Below are positions 1 to 12,215 of a stretch of 64,000 nt of DNA, piece after piece. A program made the translations under genes and the position numbers. Source of the DNA: Trametes villosa (lineage: Eukaryota; Basidiomycota; Agaricomycetes; Polyporales; Polyporaceae). The notes under the pieces were generated by a model. That model was not told the origin of the DNA and searched no databases. It saw nothing but the letters and a program-made list of their open reading frames with translations. The number at the start of each line of letters is the position of its first letter. The first letter of the stretch is position 1. The stretch covers positions 620,001-684,000 of the forward strand of contig PUDQ02000032.1 of the NCBI GenBank assembly GCA_002964805.2, in the 5' to 3' direction.

Positions 1-358
1 CATATCAGCCGTCATTCTCCCGTGTTTATCGTCTCGAGAGAAGATCTAGAGGTATAGTCACTCACGGCCGAGAATCCGCTCCTACAGAGATGGCGTGGGG
101 TCCTCCCCAGCCGCTCCTCCAAGTGGATCGGGCATGTTCTGCTTCACACAAATCTGCTAACAGTCTTCAAACAGCGACAGTGTAGAAGGCCGCGATCAGG
201 CAGCGCTGAAGATCGCCCATTGTCCTGGCCCGGTGGCTAAATGCCAGGTCTAAGCTGAGTGGCAATCCGGCCTACCAAGCTCCAACTTCACCCGCTTCAT
301 CCTCCGTCTCGGCCCAGGTGCCCCCCCCCTCCCATTGTCCAAGCCACCCTCTCTGCGC

Positions 359-365
359 TATATAA
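359..365 (+). promoter_or_regulatory. TATA box of the candidate small gene at 421
   Basis: A perfect TATATAA lies 62 nt upstream of the ATG at 421, and the leader between them is CA-rich. The same spacing is seen at the two Thr-rich secreted protein genes in this window, which supports a real core promoter. Confidence 0.45.
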
Positions 366-420
366 CCCGGCCGCCACACTCAGGCCACCCTCGCCTACTC
401 ACCCACCAACCTCTCAAGAC

Positions 421-758
421 ATGCGTTTCGCCTACTTCGTCTGCACCCAGCACTTTAGCCAGACGATCAAACCGCCTTACTTCGAACACCCCCGCCTGCC
501 TGCTTACATGCCAACCTACCAGCCACCAGCGTGCGCCATCTGCGTAGCAGAGACGGAGTCGAGCCCTGCGACGCAGGCACTTTTCGTCGCAGTGGATATG
601 GCCAATCAGGTGCAAGAGGCAGCGGCGGAGAGGCCCGAGACATCTGCCCTCGAGATGTTGGCAATCGTAGCCACAGAGGTGGCTAAAGCGGGTACGTATA
701 TCCTGTACAGGGCTGTTACTCGACTTGACGCCCAACATGACCTCCAGGCCAGAGCTGA
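421..758 (+). CDS. Possible small protein, unknown function
   Basis: This is a low-confidence model. The ATG follows a well-placed TATA box. The reading starts MRFAYF and stays open to about 690. A donor (GTACGT, at 692) joined to the acceptor CAG before 748 gives a short last exon ending at the TGA at 756-758. An additional intron may lie between about 439 and 520, since GT and CAG are correctly phased there, which would give about 68 residues instead of about 95. The body is Ala/Glu-rich, with no recognisable domain and no clear signal peptide. It could instead be a non-coding transcript. Confidence 0.3.
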
Positions 759-1265
759 AGAGTATCGACATGGTACTCGTGCTGTCGACCACTCTTCTCC
801 GCATGCCTCGATTCCTCTCATTCCACGTATTTACCCTACATTGCACTGTACCGCTCATCCCGGGACGATTCGGTGTGGCTGATCACCGAGCGGTGAGGGA
901 ATCGTGCAGGCATGGGATATTTCCCCAATCCCCCTACCCTTGTTTTCTTGTGAAGCAGAGCTGGTGAACACGCGAGTGTCAACCGTATGCACCCCAGCTT
1001 GCAGCTTGCAAAACGGCTGTGGCTAAGCGCTAAACCACCGAACTTACTGGCCTCCCAAATCGGGATGCACACTTCACAACACCGCGCAGTATGACCGTGA
1101 GAGCCGCGGCATCTTTCGAGCCTCCCCATTACCGAGTGTCAGGTTGCCGTCCCACGGCCCACGACTATCCACCACCTCGTACGAAAGCGGGTACCTCAGG
1201 CTGAGACTGTTTGACTTACCATCATCCTTTGAAAGGCATTTCCAGCCGAGCACACACAAAAGAGA

Positions 1266-2062
1266 ATGCCGGTCATCTCAGATTTCCCCGCCCTCCCAGG
1301 GCTCTACCAGCTCCTGTTCCTGCACATCGAGCCCAGTACGCCAGCACGATTCAGTAATATTTCCTGACTACTAATGCTACCTTGTTTTGCCAGTCTCGAC
1401 TGTGATGCCTGCAGTCATGGCCTGGTCTTTCCCCGGCGCCGCCTGGTTCCACCACGAGCTCATCCCGGATGGCACGCCCGTCCCCGCCGCGCTCACCGAC
1501 CCGCGCACAACCATGGCCATCTGGCAGCTCGGAAACTGTAAGTGCCGCACTTGCACACTCGGTCTTTTCAGCAGGAGTATTAGGAAACCGACGTATGACA
1601 CGCTTCACAGGCTACCTGCTGCTCGGCCTCATCTCCACCTTCGTCTTCCGCGCCGTGCGCGACGCGCTCCCCGGGAACCCCGCCGCGCAGGAGCGCATCC
1701 TCGGCGCGAGCTTCACCGCACTCGCTCTTGCGGATGTCACTCAGTGCGTCCCTGGCCCCGCCTCCTCCTTCACCGCGAATTGTTGACATGGGATTGGGAC
1801 ACCCATAGCATCATATGGTCCTGGGTAGGCCTGCCGGACGCGCTCAAGTACGACTTCGCAAGCTGGAACTCGATGACGCACGGCAACATCACCTTCGTCA
1901 TCTTCCTCCTCAGCATGCGGTGCGTCTACACCTCCCCCTCGCCGTTCACACTTTTCGCTGACATCGAAGTTCGCACACAGACTTGCGTGGTTTGCGGGTA
2001 TAGGCCGCACGCGGTACTACTTCGGGAAGCCTGACGCAGGGGCTGCGAAGAAGTCGAAGTGA
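1266..2062 (+). CDS. DUF7704 family membrane protein
   Basis: This is a small multi-spanning membrane protein of unknown function, from a family common in filamentous fungi. I splice five exons: 1266 to the GTACGCC donor near 1335, then joins at 1393, 1611, 1807 and 1981. Phases agree at each join. The family hallmarks are a start like PALPGLYQLLFLHIEPIS, then WQLGNCYLLLGLIS, the motif WNSMTHGNITFV, and a C-terminal RLAWFAGIGRTRYYFG. Ends are set by the ATG with family-like N-terminus and by the Lys-rich tail before TGA. Hydrophobic segments suggest three to four helices. The next gene, Yap1, is convergent and 2 kb away. Family membership is inferred from remembered motifs, and no function is known. 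Confidence 0.75.
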
Positions 2063-4043
2063 CGCTTCGACCTAGGGTAGCTGGCACATCCATGTTATGG
2101 CGCCGTGCGGGCACCAATCTTGCTAGGGGTGTCACGGGGCATGCTCTATGCATGCATGCCAGGGAGTTGTTGTATTGAACACATAGTCTTGCCACAGCAT
2201 TGCATGACAGTTTGCCCGCACCTCGCACCGGGCACCGTCTGCATCCACCTGAATGCACACGAACCTCGGCCACCTGAGTATCACCGGCGATCGGCGCTAC
2301 TACAACCCTCCCTAACCCCTCTATGCTCCAAGGCACCTACACATTCAATTCGGATCCGCGGAGGCGGCGGCCGCAGAGCCGCTGGGCATATCCCGTGCCA
2401 ACGCTGCCGTGGCGCACCCGACAGCGGCAGCGTATTCAGTGCAGACGTGCTATGTGCTATGTACGCATTCCGTGGATCTCACGCCTACTTCTGCGTGCGT
2501 ACGCGACCGACAACCGTGCGCTCGTCCCTTTCAGTAAAATCTCGAGAATCGTCTGATACCGCTACATATACATCTGGAGGACAACCGCGATGATCGTGAA
2601 ACGGTGTGTACGAACGTGCTAGCATCCTGGTCTCATACCCGAGGTGGTGGGGTGTGGGTGTATCACTCCCCGTCTGGATACGAGACCACCTAGACTCCTG
2701 CGCACAGCCAAAGACTTGGACATTCTAATTGTACACTCCAACAATCTCTATGCCTTCTTGAATCATTTATTTCACAACCCAGTCAGGTACAGACGAAGCA
2801 GCTCAGAGACACGCACGTCGACATGCGTGTGCACACTAGTACGTATCGCTATGATATCGATAGAATACACAATACACAACCAGGCTAGGGACACCGAGGC
2901 ACGAATCACCGTATCACCGAAACTACTAACAAGGACATCGAGACTGGGACTCAGACTATAGACAGACGAAAGACATCGACAGCGTGCGGACTCGAGGCAG
3001 TCGGGACCGGGGCCGAGGATACGGGTTAAACAAGACGAGGGGGAGGGGAGGGGTAGGAGGGGATGGGGACGGAAGGGGACGAACGAGGCGAGGGAGAGAC
3101 GGACGGGTGGGAGGAACAGACGGACGGCATATCTGCATACAGGGCGGAAAGCGGTGGCATACAACACTCGGGCGCGAACGGACGGAAAGCAAAGCCCACA
3201 TCGGCGACGGCGAACTACGCGCGCACGAAACAGACAGGCAACTCTAAGAGGGATCATCGGCCAGCGGCGCCAGGGAACACTCCGCGAGGCGCATGGGCGT
3301 GGGCGTGGGTCCTGGTGCGAGTGCGAGCGAGTGGGTGAGAATGGCGCGGAAGCACGGCGGCGAGACCAAAACGCTAGCGCTATTCAGCACGGCGGCCGCC
3401 CGCGCCCGGATATCGCCCGGCCTCCCATGGTGCGCGCAGAACCCGGGGCGACGTCGGCTAACCTGTTCCGCGCCGTGCTCCATGCTCCACGATACCGCGC
3501 AGAGACAGAGACAGATGCAGATGAGGAGGGAGGAACGAGGAGTCTGAGCGGCTGCGCCAATTCTAGCCCGGAGAGCGCGAGCACCCTGACCGTGTCTTCG
3601 CCTAGCCGGCAGCGCCCTGGTGTCCCCGGTGCCGCTTCCGCTTCCGCTTCCCAGCCCACATACCTGGTGCGCCGCCTTCCGTCGCCGACCGAGTCCGTGC
3701 GCGCCCGCTGCCCAACAAACGCCGTAAGCCGCGAGCTGCGATGGCGCCGCGATGGGGGAAAATGCCGATGATGCTGATAATGAACCGTCCTGATACAGTG
3801 AGAGGTGCGAGTGTAATGAGACAAATGATGAACGCTACGATGCGAGGGAGAGGAGGGGCGAGCGAGCGGGGGTGGATCCGTCGTCGCCGTGTACCGTGCC
3901 GGGACCCCGAGGCGAGGTGGTCATTGCATGCTGAACGCAGTCCGAGGAGTGAGCGACGAGGAACGAGGGTGTGCCGCGATGACGAGACCTGCGGGATTAA
4001 TCGGGGCGAGGGCGGCACGTTGAAGTGAGTAGCTGCGGGGACC
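2063..4043. other. Convergent intergenic region
   Basis: About 2 kb separate the 3' ends of the DUF7704 gene and Yap1. It should hold both 3' UTRs. The only distinctive element is a very G-rich tract on the + strand at 3039-3068. The open frames here are short, Arg/Pro-rich and lack splice-consistent coding signal. Confidence 0.5.
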
Positions 4044-6044
4044 CTACTTCTGCTGGGACTGCGCCTGCCGCGCGGCGAGCGTCTCGATGATGTGGTGCAC
4101 GCCCTCGGGCTCGAGCACGACCTTCGTCCCGTCGCAGCGCGCCTTGCTCGTGAACTCCGAGCACAGGTCGTTGATGTCCACATCCTGCGCCCACAACCGA
4201 GCGTGAGCTGCGCCGCCAATACGCACTGTAGACCGAGGAGATACACACCTTGAACTGCGGGTTCGACGTGATGCTCCGCCACGCCGCGAGCACCTCCACG
4301 TTCTTGTCGCTCTTCTCCGTCTTCGGGAAGCTCGAGCCCTTGCACGTCACGAACGGCCCCGCGCCGCTCGCGTCGAGCGACTTCTTCAGCACCGGCGCGA
4401 ACGGCATCTCGCACGCCGCGCCGCCGTTCGCGCTCGGGCTTGCGCTGTCCGAGACGGACGACGGCGAGCCTGCTGCGGGTGGGCTGCCGACGAAGCTGGA
4501 CGTGCCCCCTGCGACGACCGCCTTCGCGAGTTCCTCCTTCGTCTTCGGGCATTCCTGCATGTTATGCAGCGCGGGGCTGCCGTTGGCTGTGTGTGGGCTC
4601 GACGAGCTCGCTGCGCCCGCCGGGGATGACCCTGCAGACGAGAGCGAGGGCGTGCGGAGCGAGTTATGCGATATAGGCGATAGCGAGCTCGGTGAGCTGG
4701 CGAGGATCGCCTGGAAGTCCGCGACGCTATTAGCGTTGGGTGACAGGAAGCTGCCGCCAAAGAGCTGCTCGAGCGCGTCCTGGCTGCCCTCCGGCGGCGT
4801 CCAGTGCTCCGTAAAGGAGTCGAACGAGCCGGGCGTAAACTGGTGCGTGCCGTTCACGAGGAGCGGCGGGCTGTCCGCTGGGGACGGCTCCGCGAACGAC
4901 GTGAACATCGGGTTGCTCGCGATCGTCTTGTACGTGCCCGCGAACGGGAACGAGTCGACGTTCATGTCCATGTCCGTCCCGAAGTCCTCGGCCGGGTTCA
5001 GCTGGTTCGGGTCGAACGGGATGAGCGAGTTGAAATTTAGGTCGAACTGGTGCGACTGCGCAGGCTGCGACTGCACCGGCGACTTGCTCGGGCCGGCGCC
5101 CGGCGACGCAAAGTTAAACTGCATGTTGTGGTTGTTCAGCGAGGTCTGCGCAGCGTTGTTACCGGTGGGGACGTTGCTGCGAGGGGCGGTGAAGGTGAAC
5201 GCCGCCTGCTTCAACATCATGTTCTCGTTCTGTAGGCGCTGTAGGAGGTCGCGGAGGTTCTCGTTCTCCTGCTCGGACATCGAGTTCTTCGCCTCGAGCG
5301 CAGCGACCTTATCTTCGAGCTGTACGCCGATCGTCAACAACGTGTCGTCATGATCGGAGAAATAGACGTACGTCTTTAACGTGTCGTTCCTTACGTTCGC
5401 GGAAGGCACGCTGAGCGGCGCGGTTCTGTTCCTTGCGCTTAAGAAGGCGAGTCTCGTCCTGATAAGAACCGTTGAGCTACTCGGTTTCACGACCGCGATC
5501 CGTGCTGTCACTTACTTGGGGAGTACCAGACTTGCGACGCGAACTGTTCGACGACCCACCCTTTTTGGCCGAACCATTGGCCGCTATCGTACGGTTTAAC
5601 GGAGCTTTCGAGACATCGGACATAGCACGACGTACATGTGTGCTGCGACTTTGCCGAAGGCTCATCGTCGTTGTCATTGGCGGCCTTGCGCTTTAGGGAG
5701 CCGTCTTCCTGTTGCGGGTCCTGATCGGCGCCGTTGGCCGAAGGGGGACCGCTGAAAGCCCCTGATTGTCTCCGTGAGAGACTAGACTCGTGGTGAGTGC
5801 TGGGAGGGCTGGGGCTGCTATCGCTGGACGGTGGGCTGTTGTTCAGGGGAGGGAAGGAGGAGATGCTCTGGGGGTCGACGCCGTCGGGGTTATCAAACGA
5901 CAGGGGCCCGGTGGGGCCTACCGCGGTAGGGAACTGCTTCTGGAGGAAGGCGAGGAAGTCGTCGTCAGGGAGCGCGGAGAACGAGTCGGGCTGCTGGGCA
6001 GAGATGTCCCAGAAGGAGTGCAGCTCAGAGGACGGGAAATTCAT
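4044..6044 (-). CDS. YAP1: AP-1-like bZIP transcription factor (Yap1/Pap1 type)
   Basis: This is a nuclear regulator of the oxidative-stress response. In the family, oxidation of C-terminal cysteines blocks Crm1-dependent export. Five exons (6044-5636, 5583-5516, 5458-5372, 5319-4249, 4184-4044) give 591 residues. Residues about 160-188 form the basic region, with the Pap1-type signature NRAAQRAFRERKE. They run straight into a leucine zipper (LEDKVAALEAKN, then LRDLLQRLQNEN). The C-terminus carries the cysteine-rich domain: CPKTKEE, ACEMPF, TCKGSS, then DINDLCSEFTSKARCDG in the last exon. The middle is Ser/Pro/Asn-rich. Introns are 52-64 nt. A shorter first intron (about 31 nt) would also keep frame, but 52 nt is the normal size here. 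The upstream 6 kb carries no other recognised gene, so regulation may be extensive. Confidence 0.93.
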
Positions 6045-9000
6045 GGCGGGCGAGGAGCAGTCGGAGAACGCGGCGGTGCGAGAGTAGATCAGGCCGGAAG
6101 GAGCTTGGGGGGTGCGTGCTGAGTAAGCTGGGTCGTCAAGGATCGTCGCAGGCCGTCCGAGAGAGCGACGGGGCTGAGAAACGCGGGGTGCTCAGCGGAG
6201 AGGACGGCGAGGACGAGGGGGAGCCGGGGCGAGGATGGCGGGGAGATGGAGGTGGAATGGAGAGGAGCGATGCGGCGGGAATGAGACTCGGGAGGGCGCT
6301 CGAGGCCGCGGGAAAAACCGAGAGGGGTTGCGCAAGCTTCGCGCCGCTCGCCGCCGCACCCTTTTCGATATCCGCCCAGTGCAACTCCCTGATGCGCTGA
6401 CAAAGACCAGCTCGACGCCCACCGACGCTGCGAATGACTCCGTCTGCGCTCCCGACGCTGCTGCTGTAGGCGATAGCACTACAGAACGCTGCAGAACGGC
6501 GCAGAAGTACTTCGCAACCCGTCTATTGCTCCTTGTTTACCGCGTCTTTTTGTTTGACGGCAACTCTCACCGGGTGCCTTCTCCAGATTCTGCACTTTTG
6601 CACCGACGGTTCCCGACGGGGCCACTCAATACTGCGCTTCCCATGCCCCCCATCCTCCAAGTTCCAGAGTGCACCTCGTGGCCATCTGAGTCCCAACACT
6701 CCTGTCCCAGATCCATCTCCCCCCATCACTTTTCTCGGCACCCCGCCATCCTGTGCTCTCGCTGTGCTCCTTGTCCTCCACCCGCAGAGTCTTCAGAACA
6801 TCTCTTCGAAGCGCACCATGAAGTTCGCGCAGCCGTCGGTCGGCCCATCGGATCTGCGTCTCCCCCAACCGTATCTAGAATCTGATCCGGTCCTCTTCTC
6901 GCTGTTCTCGTGACATCTCTGCGCTCGCCTCTGCACGCACACCCGGCAACACGCTGCTGCTCTTCGCGCCTGCGGCGGCGCCTTCCGCCCTGCGCGCTCC
7001 CTGCCTGCGCGCTGTGCCCCGACGCCCATTGGCCCGCGGCGTGCGCCCGGCCAGAAGCCGGTGTACCTGAGAACGTACGCGTCGTCGCGCCCTCTTCATG
7101 CCGACGCGCGCGGCGCTATCGCCCTTCCAGCGCGCGAACACCTCGGTCGCACCGCCACCATCCGTCGTCAATGTTGCCTCACCGTCCGCGATCACATCGT
7201 CCCCTGCATATTTCGAAATTCGCGCATCCACTACCACCACCACCATCGTCGCGTCTCACTCTGCAGGTGCGTTCATTATCCGTCTACGGGTGCTATTCCG
7301 CCCGCCCCTATCGAGTACGTCGCGCCCCCGCCGCCCATATTCCAATTCGCGCTCTTGTCTCGGTCGACACCGCCTCCGACGTCTCGGGGAGGGCCTTCAT
7401 TTTGGCAATACAGCGCTGTTTCACCTCTTACAGTCCTACCTCGGCGTCCCACGCCGCCCTCCGCATCCGGGCCAGGATCGACACACGGCCAGGGCGCCCA
7501 CGCATTCCCCGCTGATGGCGCCTGCACCAACGTGCTCAAGCCTGGCGCCCCCGCATGTGCGTAAGGGCCCCGAGCGAATGCCGATCACACCTCTACAGCG
7601 GTGCTGCTTTGCAGCAGCATGCAGTGCCGTACGGTTCCTGCACCCTGCAGGAGCCTCGGTCACACCCGTGGTCTTTTCTCTCCTTATCAGACTACAGGGC
7701 TCAGATTTAGGATCCCTGCTCGGGCGAGTGTGTGCACCTGCACTACCCAAGGGGCTACACCGAACGCACCCCGAGCGGCGAGCACGCATCGTCGACGCCG
7801 GGGATGCATCCGCGACACGCCGAGTCTCCGAGTCGCCCGTGCCGTACGTGCAGCGCGACCGCTATGATCATCTGTGCGATCCACACCATCTGCCGTCGCC
7901 AACTCGGACGTCGAGTGGCGCGCCCACCCGTCAAACACCTCGTGTGAGTGAGTGCGTCCCGCATTCCGCATCGTCTCGCTGTCTGTCTCTCATTCGCCAA
8001 CCTTGCCAAGTTCATTTCCAACGCCCGGCTTCGACCTCCGACGACGCGCAACTTGTCTCCGTGAACTCTCGAGCGAGAAGCCCCAGGGACCAGATGAGAC
8101 GCCTGTGGAGGGCTCGCGATCGACAGCAGCACGCCTCGCGCGAACTCTCCGAGTCCGATGCGTGCTTCTGAATCTTCGCAGGAGGTTCGCGGGCGTCTGT
8201 CCCAACCAGCATGCACTCGTACCGCTTCTGCGCCTTCCGAGTGCGCACCGAGGTGCTTGTGCGGGGTCTGTTGACGTCCGCGGCGCCGTACCTTCTGTCA
8301 ACGCAGCGTGCTGTCCGAGTCTCTGTCTCTCTGTCCGACGTCATCAGCGCCGGCCACAGTCAGAGTGGACCCGACGTGCACAGCCCTGCGCCCTCGTCCG
8401 CTCGAGCCTCGGAGGTCCTCTCCCCATTCCCGCTCCTGGGCGCCCGGAGATCCTCACCAGGCCTCATCTTCATGCCAGCATCCCGCTGCACTATCCCCGG
8501 GCCCCGGTTGAAGCGCACCTGCTGGCTGCAAGGTCGACGTCCAGGCCTGCGCATGCGTCGCCCGGGCCGCGGTGAGTCGAGCGTGCCGTCACCGGCTGCG
8601 CGACTAGCCCCGTTGACGTCCCCGAACTGTTCGCAGCCGCCTTCTTGCATGCCTCGAGATCTGCAGCTGTGTGCTATAACAGACCGCCAAGCGAGCGCGC
8701 AGGGAGAGGACGCGCGGCCTTTGGCCGAGCAGCGAGCGCTCTGTGTTCGTCGGGGACGTACATTGTACTTACCGTTCGACCATGGGATCGGCTCCGACGC
8801 GTCTACCACCATAACTCATAGTGCGCCGCTCAGGGCCTGGTGGGCAACTCCAGTCGGCCTCGCCCCCGGGCCCACATGGGCACTACACTAGCGTCCGTGT
8901 GTCAGCCGGGCCTATGCTGTAAACCCCGCGGTCGACCGTGACTCCCCGGGGCCCGGACGAAGACGTTCTCGTTCGAACGGCTCACTGACATGTACATACG

Positions 9001-12000
9001 CTCCTCAGGCTACGTTCGCGAAGGTACGTATATTCAGAGGCATCATGCCCACCGCTACGACTGCTGATGCACCATAGTGATGCTGTTGTAGACCTCCTAG
9101 CGCGAGATGTTCGCGTTCATGGCGAACATACGGCTACCGCGTCTCCAGCACTGGGATCGCCCGCGTAGCCCCATGTCGCGGACTTCAACTTCCAGGACCC
9201 CTATCACGCCGCGTACGACCATTGCGAATGTCTCCTTCAGAGTCCTGGGCACCCTCGGCGAGGGCTCCCCTGAGGAATGGCGAAAGGCAGCGGTCATGCT
9301 CACGCCCGCCGCTTCTATCCCGCAGCAACACATACAATCAACCGGATACCCCGCATGGGATGGTTTCCCTCCAGGCCAGGAAGGGACCCTCGAGACCGCA
9401 TCACCGTCAGGACCATCGAAGCTCGAAGCTCGAAGCTATGGCGATCCGCGCGATGCATTCGACGCAGGGCACGCTCGAACCCTCGGGCTGGGGAGGTACG
9501 TAAGTGCATCCGCGTATCAAGCACAACCTTCCCTACCTCCATTTGCCTCTAGTGCACGCTCTAAAGACGTACGCCGCAGTGTGTGGTACGTCGACAGGGA
9601 GACAAAGCCCGACCGGAGACCGCGCCTGCGCGCCTAGGCTCGTAAACCAGCCTCGCGTTCGGGGGTGGAAGACAGTCGTACCGCGCGCCCTACCACCGAC
9701 GTCTACGTACGCGGCTACGAGACGACCAGTCCAGCCACCCCTCAAACGTGTGCCTACATGCAGCGGCATGTTCTGATAGCACGTCTCGACCCTCGCCTCA
9801 GGGATGGTACGAGTGTGTTGTGCCCGCCTAGCATTCAATTAGGTGCGCGGCGAGGGTGGTCATGAGGTCTGAGGCCTGAGGCCGCCCGAGACTCTTCTGT
9901 TGGCGGCGCTGATACTCCTATCGCGCCCTCGCTTGTCTCCATCGGAGTTCAGTCTCTTCACATGCAAATTTCATGATCCTAGCTCCCAAGATATGTAGCC
10001 AAGGCGCAAGGGCTGCGCTCGTGGGGAGTTGTGGACCGGAAGAACTGCGCCTTCAACGTTCGTGGCCTTCACGTGAACCACTCGTTGGTGGTGGCAGTAC
10101 CGGAGTGCCCCACCAGTGCTCCGTGGTGGTCTCAAGTACGTTCACCCATGTTCGCCCGGGCAAGACATCGCCTATCTGCCCATGTACCTTCGCATTCACC
10201 GTTCATAATGCGGTAAAGGTTTTCTCGCGAAAGCCGTGACCTCGGCTGGGCTTCAGCGCAATTCCTACTGCTGCGCGAGGGTGTACGCCAATGGACTACC
10301 TGTTTTGTGGGTATACAGGTGAGAGCGAACTGTTGTGTTGTTGGAACCGCAAGCTAATCTCAAAGATAAAGATAAACACCCCGCGGGGACGCGCCCTCGC
10401 GCCGCCCCACCGTCCCTCCACGTCGCCCCTGGCAACCCCGAGCCCACCCACGGCCCCTCGCCCCGCGCGCCGAACCCTGCGCGACGTGGCGCGCCCCGCA
10501 CGGCACTTTCTCCCTCCCGACGCGCGGGCCTGTCAAACTCGCCTTCAACTCGGTGGGGATCAGATCCCCCATCGCACCACGCCGTTCCGCTCGTTCGTCG
10601 TTCGATGCTCGCTGAGATCGCATCAGGGATCAGAGGATCACGCCGCGCTGGTGAGACCCGCTCAATTTAGACTCGCCGCAGGGGGCAGAGCCACCCGCCC
10701 GGGCCCACTGGGGGCGATCGCGTCGTCCGATCGGGTCCAGGGCGTGTGCGCGCCGCCGGCTGGCACGGGAAAACATCTGTGGAGACGGTGACCGCGCCGC
10801 GGCGCCCCTGGCGCGGCCGGCGCCCTCGCCGAGCACCTCCCGTGCGCTCCCGTGCGGTGCGGCCGGGTCGACGGGTGCACACAGGCCCTCGCAGGGCAGA
10901 CATCGGTGGAGGGAATGTGTTTCCTTGCCATGCCGGTGTTCCGTGAAAAGCCACCCGCTCGCAATTGCTAACGGACGACAGGGCTGATGGTACAGGCAAG
11001 GCAAGTCCGACTAAGATGAACGAGCCATGCAGTCGTAACCTTCATCCAAGGTCCATCCGCGAGCTAGGACGACAACGCATGCTACCGTCGAAAGCCATCG
11101 AATATATTTGCGCTAGTTCTAGTGCCAGGCACAACTCTATCCAGGCTCTTCTATCCACCCACGGCCACGATTCAAAACTTCCAAGTTCCATGCTTGCACT
11201 GTATGCATGCAGCGGTCACTGGTGTCGTCACCATCCCCGTCATGCACTGCATCCGCAGAGAGTTTGGAAAATGCCTCGTTCCCCTCACCTGTCCTGCCTG
11301 TCCGGCGAATTTGACTGAAACATGGCCGGCCAGCGCATCGCTCACTGCATGACGATGCACGGGTGCTCATCGTACTGCATGCGCACGCCGTCCGCGCTCC
11401 GGCTGGCCCTGAGCCTCCCTGAGCGCATCTGCCAACCACATGCAAGCCCAATTTTGCGGTTCCGCGCAACGTCCTTGTGGCCTCTCGGCCTCCCATTCGC
11501 TGCTCGACACCCCGATGCCGAGGTGGCACGTCTCTTCATCGGGCGTAGCGGCCGCCACCGGCCCAGCGCCCCCTGGGCACCCGTTTCCGATGTCTCCGGA
11601 GCTCGGCGTTCGGGCCCGCTCCCGCTCGACGGCTGCGCGTTCCGCGGCGCCGCCCGCGCGCGTACCGGTCGCGCGGACCTCCTTTTCCGTATGTTCTGCT
11701 CAGCTTGGTAAGCCAGACGATTTGGAAGAGAGCTCACGTGCGCGGCGCCGAAGTCTGTTCCCGACGAGACCGAGGAGGACATCGTGAAGGCTATCGCTAC
11801 GCCACAAGACTGGTTCGCCTCACAAACCGGGAGAGACAGGAAACGAGTTGGACCTGGGAAAAGATACAATGCGAGAAAGAGCGAGCCCGCACGACCTGCG
11901 ATTACTGGTGCTATGTGCTGTATTGTAGTCAAGAAGCGTGAGAACGAGAAAACGAGATATATGCGTGCAAGTGTGCGTGGTATGGGGTGGAGCTTGATCG

Positions 12001-12215
12001 TACAATGGCCAAGACGTTGCGTGCGGACAGAACCTGAGACAAGAGATAAAGAAGGTGGCGCGGGATGAATGTGGTAAGGGTAGAGGTTGACCGTGGAGGC
12101 TGGAATGAATTCGATGGCGGATCAGTAGGATGTAGCGAGGTGTCAAGCGTGGTACTAACGATAGAGGCGGTAGCACAGGTATGCCACGGGCTTGTCGATA
12201 GTGAACACGTATAGA
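6045..12215. other. Long GC-rich gene-poor region upstream of Yap1
   Basis: No gene could be assembled in about 6 kb. Long open frames exist on both strands (up to about 357 codons at 7098-8171), but they overlap in several frames, are Pro/Arg/Ser-rich and show no domain. That is what GC-rich non-coding DNA produces. The part near 6045 should be the Yap1 promoter and leader. The part near 12.2 kb should hold the Erf4 3' UTR. A three-copy heptamer lies at 9417-9437. Long leaders, a non-coding RNA, or decayed genes are all possible. Confidence 0.45.
9417..9437 (+). repeat. Triple heptamer tandem repeat
   Basis: Three perfect head-to-tail copies of CGAAGCT. No larger structure is visible around it, and it is probably simple-sequence slippage. 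Confidence 0.8.

Noticed and set aside
4250..5353. 367-codon + strand open frame
   Set aside because: It is antisense to the Yap1 coding exon. Its composition mirrors the GC-rich third positions of the real gene.
7098..8171. 357-codon + strand frame upstream of Yap1
   Set aside because: Pro/Arg/Ser-rich and overlapped by several equally long frames on both strands. It has no splice logic and no recognisable domain.
9417..9437. Short direct repeats as a possible CRISPR or array
   Set aside because: A 7-nt repeat with no spacers, in eukaryotic DNA. It is simple slippage.
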